Shown: positions 1-8,800 of the stretch, piece after piece | Layout of the letters: every line of letters starts with the position of its first letter | Position numbering within the stretch: the stretch's first letter is position 1 | Source: a virus | Length of the DNA: 22,997 nucleotides | Reading direction: 5' to 3' (one strand) | Virus record (IMG/VR): IMGVR_UViG_3300032249_000148 | Location: 1-22,997 of that record | Position numbers and translations under genes: made by a program | The notes under the pieces: model-generated | The model's database searches: none | The model's input: the letters and a program-made list of their open reading frames with translations, nothing else | What the model was told of the DNA's origin: nothing

Positions 1-2940
1 TCGTTCCGCTGCTCGTTTGATCTTCGCTTCGTTTACAGCGCGGATGTTATCAAGCTGTCTTTGCGCCCCTGCGGGGTCAATTATAGTAACGGGCGCTGGG
101 CCGCTAGACGTGGTAGCACGATCCGCTGCCTGACGTGCTGCTTCTGCATCATTAGCTGCTTGGTCTGCGGCGTCTTTCTCTGCTTTAGCTGTTTTTTCTT
201 GAGCTTTAGTAGTTAGCCCGACAAGCTGAAGTCTTTCCAAATTTTTACGTTGGATATCAAGCTGCCGATCATATTCCGCTACCGCATCTTTAGTTAAATT
301 TGCGCGTACCCACTCGTCTAATTTTTTAAGATCCGCTGCCGAAGTTTTATTATAATGCTTCGTATCTTTTTTAGATTCGACTTTCGTAAGATCAGATTCT
401 TCTTCCCGTTGTTCTTTTGTCAATCCAAGCTTTGGGCGAGCTATACTTTCAGCCCCAAAAACTATATCGTGCGCAAGATTGATCAGGTTATCTACCACCC
501 TTGGCATGGTGAAATAGCCCTTGAAGGTCGAATTAGCTTTCTTTTCAGCTACAATTGCAGCCCTATCCGAAGGTATACCCGTTTCCCTAGGCGCGTACAT
601 TTTGTACGGTAACCCAAGAAGTTCCTGCTGACTTCTAGCAATAGCCGGTACTTGGATATCAACTATGTGATTAAATAAATTCTGAGATAAGCTGTTCTGT
701 TTGTGTGCGTTTTTCCACAGAAGTTTAAGTTCTGGTTTTAACTTTTTCCATTCCGGTTCAAACTCATACTGTCTGTACTGTTCGTTCCATTCTTTTTCCG
801 GGGTATCTAATTTAACCCGCTGTCCGGGGGTCACAGGCTCCAGAACTTGCCTTCCAGCAGTTTCTTGTCTATGTGCCCTAACAATTTGATTTGCAAGTTC
901 AATTGAAGGTGGGTTTTGAGCCCACGTGTTTTGCAGTTTCTCTGACAGGTCGTCAAAAGCAGGCGCATCTTTAGGGGTAAAGTCGTCTTCATTCCACCGT
1001 TGACGTGGAGTTCCGGGTTCGTACTCACCTTCGTCTTTGGGGCGCACTGGGGCTGGGCGCGGCATCTTGTCCTGTGCGTGCGCGTACTGACCCATCACAT
1101 AGGCGTCATTTGTCCCAAATTGTTGAACAAAATTTTCATACACCCGCGTTAGATTTGCAAAAGCCTCTGGAGATTTTGTCTGGTTAAACGCTTGTAGGGC
1201 TTGTTCAAAACCCCGCTTACCCTCTGCTATTGCAGAGGGCTGTGTTGCTTCTCCCACTCCAGCTTGTTGAGAAGGTTGTTCAGCAGGTGCCACTCTAGAG
1301 GGTGGAGATGTTGCAACTCCTGCGGGGGGTACTCCTCCTTGGGGTTCGCTAGGTACATTAGGGCTTGCTCCACTTGGGGGAGTGAAAGTTGGAGCAGGTG
1401 TTGCGTCGGCTTGGACGTTAGGTTGGGCATTTTGTTGGGCCTGTTGCGTTGCTGCGGCGCGGTCTTGGGCTTCAATTTCCCGTTGAGCCATGGCGGCTTC
1501 GGACGCCGCTTTTTGTCTAGCTTGATACTCAGCAACTTGCTGCTCTTGTCGCCGTTGATTAGCTTCCTGCGCTTGCTGCAACGCAGCTTGTGCCAAAGCG
1601 GCGTTTGCTACTTCGTCATTTTGTACAGCTTCCCTAGCAGTAGCCGCGTTGGTTTGTTCTTCTAGAGACGGATCAGTTGAGGGAGCGGCAAATTTTACCG
1701 AAGCTCTTGTCTGCGGGTTGTCTTTGAGGACACCGTTCTGGACGAGCAGTTGGAACTCGTCCTCGGTAATAGCCTCTTTAGCTTTGCGCTTCTGCATAGC
1801 CGCTGCAAGATTCTCAGCGGGGCCGGGGCCAACAGATCCAGCAAGTTTAGTCTCGTTGAGGGGTAGCTCAGGCTGTTTTGCGGGGGTCTCCCGCATCGTC
1901 TGAACCAAAGCGCCCGGAGTACCAATAACCGTACCAGCAGCCGCACCCTTGGCAGCGGCGGTCAATAGCCGGTCTACATTTTTAGGATCAGAGAACCCAC
2001 CCGGAACGCCAGCAAGTTGCTCAGCAATTATATCAACTGATTCTTGGACAGTTTCAGTGGTACTCTCAGTAGCAGCAGTTTTGCCAATTTCTTTAGCAAG
2101 CCGCAACTTGAAACTCTCTGGCACGATGGTGGATCGTTCAGCAAGTTCTTTTGCTACTTCGGCTTGCCCACGTGCTCCTAGCTGACGCGCCAACCGTGCA
2201 GGGAGAGCACCATCAAGGAGGGCTTTAATCCCGCCAGCACCAAAAGCAAGTCCGGGCCTTAGTTCCCCGCCGGTCTCTTCGTAAATACCCGCAAAAGATT
2301 CAGGCGCGTTAATACCAAAACTACCTGTACCGATACCAACGCTCAGGCCAGTATCCCCAGCTTTTGCTCTGGCAGCGGGAGCGAGTCGGTTACCTAGGCG
2401 GGTAGCATATGCTTCAGCCGCCTCCCCAGCCAGACCACGTTGCGCCGCAGCACGAGCAGCAGCCGCTTCAACAGCACCTTTGGCAAGCCCACGCGCAGCA
2501 AGAGAGCCAGCCCCTCCGGTCAGCGCCATCAAACCTAGGTTGCCTACGTTTTCACCAACAGACTCTGCAATAAATCCGGGTATGTCTGAAACGCCACGAA
2601 CTTTATTAACAGATGAGAAAGACGTAGGGTATTGCTCTTCAAGCTCTTGGCGCTTTGCCTTACCCGTTTCCAAATACCTAGTGGCGGCTTCATCAAACCC
2701 TAGCGCAGACGCCCCAAGACCCATAGCCTCACTGCCGGAGGCACCGAGCCCACCAATTCCCCGTTTAAGAGAATTAGTAAACTGCCGCCCAAGAGGGATA
2801 TCCCTTGGGTCTGGGCGAGTCTCTAGGTCAATCTGTTTTAGGCGGTCCTGAATCTTTGCAATAGTTGCATAAATAAATTCATCGGAGTCCGTATCCTTAA
2901 AACCTAACGGACCTGCGCCGGGAACATTTACTAGCTTCAT
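1..2940 (-). CDS. N-terminal 980 residues of a giant polyvalent or ejected virion protein
   Basis: An uninterrupted frame from the ATG at 2940 to the window edge, with no stop, so the protein is longer than 980 residues. It begins MKLVNVPGAGPLGFKDTDSD. Residues about 55 to 160 hold Gly/Ala-rich helices (GRQFTNSLKRGIGGLGASGS, ESVGENVGNLGLMALTGGAG) with likely membrane activity. Ala-rich helices to about 360 include TESTTETVQESVDIIAEQLA. Residues about 424 to 505 are a Gln/Ala/Glu coiled coil and 505 to 573 a Pro-rich linker. The rest is charged helical sequence. The N terminus matches the start of very large phage proteins that carry enzyme domains further along. Any such domains lie outside the window. 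Confidence 0.85.
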   Translation of the reverse strand, partial: MKLVNVPGAGPLGFKDTDSDEFIYATIAKIQDRLKQIDLETRPDPRDIPLGRQFTNSLKRGIGGLGASGSEAMGLGASALGFDEAATRYLETGKAKRQELEEQYPTSFSSVNKVRGVSDIPGFIAESVGENVGNLGLMALTGGAGSLAARGLAKGAVEAAAARAAAQRGLAGEAAEAYATRLGNRLAPAARAKAGDTGLSVGIGTGSFGINAPESFAGIYEETGGELRPGLAFGAGGIKALLDGALPARLARQLGARGQAEVAKELAERSTIVPESFKLRLAKEIGKTAATESTTETVQESVDIIAEQLAGVPGGFSDPKNVDRLLTAAAKGAAAGTVIGTPGALVQTMRETPAKQPELPLNETKLAGSVGPGPAENLAAAMQKRKAKEAITEDEFQLLVQNGVLKDNPQTRASVKFAAPSTDPSLEEQTNAATAREAVQNDEVANAALAQAALQQAQEANQRRQEQQVAEYQARQKAASEAAMAQREIEAQDRAAATQQAQQNAQPNVQADATPAPTFTPPSGASPNVPSEPQGGVPPAGVATSPPSRVAPAEQPSQQAGVGEATQPSAIAEGKRGFEQALQAFNQTKSPEAFANLTRVYENFVQQFGTNDAYVMGQYAHAQDKMPRPAPVRPKDEGEYEPGTPRQRWNEDDFTPKDAPAFDDLSEKLQNTWAQNPPSIELANQIVRAHRQETAGRQVLEPVTPGQRVKLDTPEKEWNEQYRQYEFEPEWKKLKPELKLLWKNAHKQNSLSQNLFNHIVDIQVPAIARSQQELLGLPYKMYAPRETGIPSDRAAIVAEKKANSTFKGYFTMPRVVDNLINLAHDIVFGAESIARPKLGLTKEQREEESDLTKVESKKDTKHYNKTSAADLKKLDEWVRANLTKDAVAEYDRQLDIQRKNLERLQLVGLTTKAQEKTAKAEKDAADQAANDAEAARQAADRATTSSGPAPVTIIDPAGAQRQLDNIRAVNEAKIKRAAER

Positions 2941-4706
2941 CCACCAATACTCGACAGATAATCAGTGCCCATTGTCACGCCCGAACCCCCGCCACTTGTG
3001 CGAGTACCCCTAAAATAGTCATCTTTATACGCATCTTTAGCGGCTGCAACAGCGGCCAAAAACTTTGGATCAGTGGGCTTCATAGTTCCCATCTTAATAG
3101 CATTTAGCAGATTTTCCCCGCCTAGTTTTTTAAGACTAGCAATGTATTTTATCGCTTCGGAGTTACGCAAGGGGTCCATAAATATTTGGTCCGCGCGTTC
3201 GTCTACTTTGGCTTTATCTGAGACCGTAGGGAGATTTTTATCTTCCATCCCTTTCATACGCAAGGCAAGATTCATCAAACCCATCTGGCTAGTAAGCCCA
3301 GCTTTTTCAAGCGCGTGCTGATTTCTCATACCAGCAATCTCCAACGCATTACCCAGTTTAGCGCCTTCAATCTGCCGTTTAGTATCAGACCCAGCAACAT
3401 CTTTGAGCATTTCCGTGCTGGCTTTCTTTGCGTCTAAGTCAAATTTAGCTGCATCTTTCAAAGCGCGGTCGTGGTTAGCTAATTCAGTTAGAGCACCTTG
3501 ACGGTCGCCTTTCTCATCCAACATGCGAGCTTTAAGAAGATCCATTTGAGCTTGACGGCGTAGACGCTCAGCGGCGGCACGGGCAGCATCCGCTCTGTCG
3601 CTATAGTCAATACCTTCACTCACGGCACGGCCCAACGCAGGGCCGAATGCACCACGGCTGGACATCAACGCGCCGCCCATTTTACCGAGCATTTGATAGA
3701 ATTCGCTTTCTTTACCAGCGTTGTTTGCAGCTTTTTCTTCGTCAATCAGCTTTTGCATCATATCAAAGTGGGGCTTGGAATATTCTTGATTCTTTCTAAA
3801 CTTTTCGTTTATAAACGCTTCACGTTGCGCTTCCGACATAGCGGGAGATTTGTAATTTTCAAACTCTTGGGCGCGTTTAAGAGCACTTGCCCTGTATGCC
3901 TGCTGTTCGGGGGTTTCCCTCTCACTAAAGTCCGCAAGTCTTTTAGCGGCGGCAGAAAGTTCACTACCACCACTACCACGGCCACTAAATCCACCACCGC
4001 CACCTATACCCCCTGCCATTCTTGCAAGGTCGGCTAACCCACTAGACCTATCTGGAACTCTAATAATTTCGGGTTTACCTTCGTCTTTCTTAGCGTCTTC
4101 TTTGACGGCAGGTGGTACTTTCTTTTCCTCTTTAGGTGGACGTGGGTACGCACGGGGGTCAACAAGAGGGTTAAAGTCTTTGTTCTCGGGTTGTTCTTTA
4201 CCCGAACCCAATACAAGATTTTCCCAACCAGCGTATTGACTGGGTATAGGTTCTTTTGATCCTTCAGCAAACGCAATGATCCCACCCCCGGCCATCTTCT
4301 TCGGCCCTTGCATAGCAGGTAGTCCCATAATGGGATTAGGCTTTGCTTGCGGTGGCTGCTGTTGCTGCTGGGGTTGCGGTTGCGGTTGAGGCTGGGGTTG
4401 AGGCGCAGCCTGTTGCGGCATCGGTTGTTGGGGCGGCATCATACCCTGCTGAGGCATGGGCTGCTGAGGCTGTGGGCTAAGCGTCTGTACGGTCGAGTCC
4501 ATCACCGTGGGCATCTGAGGATTAGGCGCGTTCATAGCGGCTAACTCGTTCTGCATCTGCGCGCGGCGGCTCAACTCCAATCCCGCTAAAGTCTTTAGGG
4601 GGATGTCGCCAATAACCCGGTCGTTAGGAGTCTGAACAACTTGCGTCAGATACTGGGTCGGCATGTACCGCAGGTCGCGGCGGGTCTCTTCAAGTGTCGG
4701 TCCCAT
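2937..4706 (-). CDS. Probable internal virion protein, coiled-coil, with GGG motif
   Basis: A 589-residue protein, starting MGPTLEETRRDLRYMPTQYL, with an AAGGA site 6 bases upstream. Residues about 75 to 125 are Gln/Pro-rich. Around 136 to 150 is KKMAGGGIIAFAEGS, the shared GGG motif. A charged Pro/Lys linker and a Gly-rich patch (about 232 to 249) follow. Residues about 255 to 480 form long Ala/Glu/Arg helices (AARAAAERLRRQAQMDLLKA) that look like coiled coil. The C terminus reads KDAYKDDYFRGTRTSGGGSG. No enzyme motif is visible. The neighbours on both sides are large virion-like proteins, so an internal core or ejected protein is likely. Its stop overlaps the next ATG (ATGA). Confidence 0.78.
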   Translation of the reverse strand: MGPTLEETRRDLRYMPTQYLTQVVQTPNDRVIGDIPLKTLAGLELSRRAQMQNELAAMNAPNPQMPTVMDSTVQTLSPQPQQPMPQQGMMPPQQPMPQQAAPQPQPQPQPQPQQQQQPPQAKPNPIMGLPAMQGPKKMAGGGIIAFAEGSKEPIPSQYAGWENLVLGSGKEQPENKDFNPLVDPRAYPRPPKEEKKVPPAVKEDAKKDEGKPEIIRVPDRSSGLADLARMAGGIGGGGGFSGRGSGGSELSAAAKRLADFSERETPEQQAYRASALKRAQEFENYKSPAMSEAQREAFINEKFRKNQEYSKPHFDMMQKLIDEEKAANNAGKESEFYQMLGKMGGALMSSRGAFGPALGRAVSEGIDYSDRADAARAAAERLRRQAQMDLLKARMLDEKGDRQGALTELANHDRALKDAAKFDLDAKKASTEMLKDVAGSDTKRQIEGAKLGNALEIAGMRNQHALEKAGLTSQMGLMNLALRMKGMEDKNLPTVSDKAKVDERADQIFMDPLRNSEAIKYIASLKKLGGENLLNAIKMGTMKPTDPKFLAAVAAAKDAYKDDYFRGTRTSGGGSGVTMGTDYLSSIGG

Positions 4707-4715
4707 ATCTAGTCC

Positions 4716-5816
4716 TTAAGTCGTAGTTTTTGTAGCTGGCTGGCCGCTCAATTTATTAAGCCGCTCAAGAAGGCTTAGACCAGTCAGCGCACCACCAACA
4801 GTAGAATTTAGAGCGGAAGTAGGCTCGCCGTAAAAATTAGTGGTGGTCATTGGGTAGTTCTTAATGACGCTGTTGAGCCAATCAATTTGAGTCTTCGGGT
4901 AGTCCCGCTGTTCTTTGAACAAGTTGTAGTCGGAAGTCAGACCTTGCTGAGTAATGTCACGTTGTGTATCGCCAAGATCAGCCATCTGTTTGTTTGCAGC
5001 GAGTTGGTTAATTGCTAGGTTATTACCAAAATTGCCTTGGTCTTGCGCCGTTTCACCCGCAAGCTTAAGGTAGTTGAGCCCTTGATTGGACCCAAACTGC
5101 CCGGACTGTTCTTTAGCTTTTAGCGCGTCAAGCAGTCGGTTCTGGTCCGCGTTATACTGGGTTTGGGCAGCGCTATAGGCATTCTCATATCCCTTGCCGG
5201 TTATGTCGGCAAGTCTAGTACCTAGATTACGCTGGTTTTCCGCAGCAAGTAAGTTACCCCCACCACCCCCAAATCCGCCAGTCTTAATCAAGTTAGCTTG
5301 ATTCTTCACCTGCTCAATACCTGCGTTGCGCCTAGCTTCCGCAAGCTGTGGATTTAGAATCGTCGACAGATACGGGTTCATGTAGCTGTTAAGCGCGTTC
5401 TGATCAAACTGATTGTTGATCCCCGTTGTGTTAGACGTGAACGTCGTGCCCGTGTACGCGGGCTGGGTAGCCGCAGATTTGTACACGTCCTGCATGTTTG
5501 TAGTGGCGTTTGTCTGCGCCGTGTTAGGGCCGGTCAGGTTTTGGACACCCGTGAACGCTTTGTTCTGAAGATCTGATGCACCAGCAACGGTCTTCCCACC
5601 GTAGACTTGGTATGGATTGCCAGCCGCATCAATCGCAGCATTGACAATACCCCCGACAACGGGAGCAGCCCAGTTTGATACGGTAGTTTCTTGTACACCT
5701 GTGGCAACGGGAGCGGCCCCGGCAGCGGGGGCCGTAGTTGTGGTTGTGGTCGCGCCGCCCGCGTCAAAGTGTCGAACACCCATATTATCGGGGTAGAGCA
5801 AATTGTAAAGGCTCAT
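4716..5816 (-). CDS. Probable internal virion protein
   Basis: A 366-residue protein, starting MSLYNLLYPDNMGVRHFDAG at an ATG with an AAGGA site 5 bases upstream. A FDAGG motif is followed by a Thr/Ala-rich linker. Then comes a helical region (QFDQNALNSYMNPYLSTILN, AEARRNAGIEQVKNQANLIK) with a GGFGGGGGN break around residue 180 and long helices (LGTRLADITGKGYENAYSAA). Near the end is FKEQRDYPKTQIDWLNSVIK, a pattern I recognise from unnamed virion proteins of aquatic podoviruses. The role is likely in the internal core or in DNA ejection; the assignment rests on gene order and composition. Confidence 0.78.
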   Translation of the reverse strand: MSLYNLLYPDNMGVRHFDAGGATTTTTTAPAAGAAPVATGVQETTVSNWAAPVVGGIVNAAIDAAGNPYQVYGGKTVAGASDLQNKAFTGVQNLTGPNTAQTNATTNMQDVYKSAATQPAYTGTTFTSNTTGINNQFDQNALNSYMNPYLSTILNPQLAEARRNAGIEQVKNQANLIKTGGFGGGGGNLLAAENQRNLGTRLADITGKGYENAYSAAQTQYNADQNRLLDALKAKEQSGQFGSNQGLNYLKLAGETAQDQGNFGNNLAINQLAANKQMADLGDTQRDITQQGLTSDYNLFKEQRDYPKTQIDWLNSVIKNYPMTTTNFYGEPTSALNSTVGGALTGLSLLERLNKLSGQPATKTTT

Positions 5817-5824
5817 GGTAATCC

Positions 5825-8800
5825 TTACTTCGGCGTAAATTTAGCCGGGTTGATCTGCTTGCCCTGCTCTTTGTTGCCGGTGCGGGCGTGACGGATGCGG
5901 TCCATCATGGCATAAAGTTGTTTAGCACCGGCCTCAGAGTTGCCGTTTCCTAAATGAGATACCACGTCGGCAGGGATCACAAACTCACCACCGCTAAGTC
6001 TCGCCGGTTGCTTGTTGTCGATGGTAGCAGGAATTTTATCAGCCATGCCATCTTCGGCGCTCTTAAGATAGTGCAGCCCACCGCCTTTGGCGTACCCATC
6101 AATTTCTCCACCCTCGGCACGTTGGACCGGAGTGCCTTTAAGGGCTCCATACACCTGACCTTGGCTAAGACCGAGCCCCTGCATACCCATCGGACTAATA
6201 CCTTTAGGACGCCCTGCGTACCCAATAAGCCCACCAAGCCCAGCGGCCAGCAGCATCTTCATTAGGTCTGGGTTCTTTTTAGCCGCGTCGGATAACTGTT
6301 TGAAGACGTTAGAGGCAGAAGAAGATTTAGTGGGGGAGCCGGTGATTGCGGCGTCTTTGATGTCTTTTTGGTATTGCCCCGTTAGGTCTTTACCGCCGCC
6401 GTAGCTGGCGTTTTCGCTGGGCAGGCCGCGAAGATAACTGTTGATATCTTCTTCACGCGCGCTCTCATCGCCGTACGCCCAATCGTACCCGACGCTATCG
6501 CCGAGAGCATCAAAACCATAGTCACTAGGGGAACTAGCCCATGAGTTGTCGGCTGGGAGGGACCTAAGGTAGCTGTAGACATCTTCGTCAGGCATACTAC
6601 CGCCATCGTACCCGATACCTCTAAGTTCTATCGGACTATCAAAATCAGCGTACCCGCCGTCATAAAAATTAGTCTTCACTTCACCACCACCTTTTAGTCC
6701 TGTTTGGGTCCAACCGGCTGGGGGTTGCCATGTTCCAGTTGGGTCTGTGTAATACCGATTCGTTGACTGATTGAAATACTGTTTTGCCGCAGGGACGGTT
6801 GCAGCGGGGGCTTGTGTTGTAGCAACTGCTGGGGCTGGCGTTGTTGTAAGTGCTGGGGTTGACGCTGTTGTAAGTGCCGATATTTGCGCCGTTGTAATTG
6901 CCGGGACTTGTGTCGTTGCAATTGCCGAGATGTTTTGCGTTGGAAATATTGTACGCGTATTTGAAGTCGATAACGTCTGTAGACCTGCCGCTGGAGTTGT
7001 AGTTCTAGCAGGGGTGGTTGTCGTTGCTGGTTGGGTTGTAGTTGCCGGTGGGGCTGTAGCTGTAGTTGTTTGGGATGAGGCGTGCGAGGTGGGGCCAGTG
7101 TAAGGTTTTCTAGTTTCTCTAAATGTAGCAGTACCAATATTACGGTTCTCAACTTCGTCAAAATAGCTTAGTAAATCCTCACCATTGATTGAACTAAAGC
7201 CATAAGAATTACCTACACCAACCACTTTATGTAACGCTTGTAGCATCTCTTGAGCGGTCAGACCATAAGGATCTACACCGTAGCCACGCAGTACGGTTGC
7301 AACTTCATCGGGTCGTAGCCGTATATCAGGCGAAGACCGATTGTCCACAAACCCCGATAGGGCTTTTCTCAGTATTTCTTGCGTTGCTTCGATATCTGCT
7401 TCGGTCCCAATCGGAATGTTTGTAGTTCCAACTACTGTATACACTTCGGTGGGGTTTAGTCTAGCTAGTTCAACTTCTAATTGTTTTAAACTTAGACCAG
7501 TTGGATTTACACCAGCGTTTTTAAGAAAGTCTCTAGCTAACTTTGAACTAACAGTGCTAGTATTACGAGATGATGTAGTTCCGCCTGAAGAGAAATTTTC
7601 CACTTTACCACCGCCTTTTAAGTTTGTTTGAACCCAACCGGCAGGGGGTTGCCATGTCCCGGTAGAGTCTGTGTAGTATTGATTTGTTTGCGCGTTATAG
7701 TATTGCTTGGGTCGAGGAGCAGCTATAGACGTAGCTTGCTGAGAGGTGACGGCTGGAATATTTGCCGTAGCCATCGTAGCTGGGGCCATTGTCCTATTTT
7801 CTGGCGTGTTATACCAGTCAAAAAACTTCACGCCGCCTTGACCACCAGTTCCCGTCGCCCCAGTCTGACGCCAATAACGCGCTTCAGAAGTTGGCAGTGC
7901 TTGCAGTCCACGAGGTTCAATCGTAGTTATAGCAGGGGGGATTGTTGTTGGTGGGATTGTTGTTGGGGTTGTTGTTGGAAGCGTAGTGATGTTATCTGTT
8001 AGAAGCGTAGTGATTTGCCTTGATGAAAGCGTAGTAATTTTATCTGTTGGAAGCGTGGTGATCTTATCTGTTGGAAGCGTAGTGATCTTATCTGTTGGAA
8101 GCGTAGTGATCTTATCTGTTGCAAGCGTGGTGATCTTATCTGTTGGAAGCGTAGTGATCGTATCTGTTAGAAGCGTAGATGGGGGTGAGTATGGTGTATC
8201 TACAACCACCGTAAACACTGTGCTGGGATCTATTTTAGCTAGTTCATCACCTAATTGTTTTAAATTTAAACCGGCTGTATTTTTACCGGCGTTTTTAAGT
8301 GCGTTTCTAGCTAAAGTTTCGCCAACAGTGCTAGTATTACGAGGTCTTGTAGTTGTTCCACCCGGTGTTCCACCCGGTGTTCCACCCGTGGTTCCACCCG
8401 TGGTTCCGCCCGTGGTTCCGCCCTTGGTTCCATCCATGGTTCCGCCCGTGGTTCCGCCCGTTGTTCCGGGTGTAGGTAATGGGGGGCCAAGAAGATCAGA
8501 AATTAGCAATCCATTATTATTAGCAACAGTGGTTAATGTCGCAATTTGCGAGGGGGTTAATTGACTGGTAGTTTCCCCCTTATTATCAACTTTAGAATCA
8601 GCTTTAGAGTCAGCTTTAGAACCAGCTTTAGTTCCTAGATCTCCGGTAAGAAGACCGTTAGCATTGGCAAAATTAAAGGTGGCAACCTGTTCAGCAGTTA
8701 GTTGCGGAGTCCCTGTGGATGCTCCAGCGGGAGCACCGGTTTTAGCCCCAGAAGTAGTAAGAGGGTTATTCCCTACAATGTCAGCCACACGAAGAGAATT

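Noticed and set aside
6694-7161. Minus-strand Gln/Arg-rich protein of 155 residues
   Set aside because: It is an alternative frame of the Thr/Ala-rich part of the giant protein; no ribosome-binding site and no recognisable motif.
7981-8172. CRISPR array
   Set aside because: The units are directly adjacent without spacers, all in frame in a coding region, and there are no cas genes.
7986-8564. Plus-strand 192-residue frame with SVVILSVG repeats
   Set aside because: It is the reverse reading of the 24-bp and 12-bp arrays inside the giant protein gene; repeats of a length divisible by three keep all frames open.
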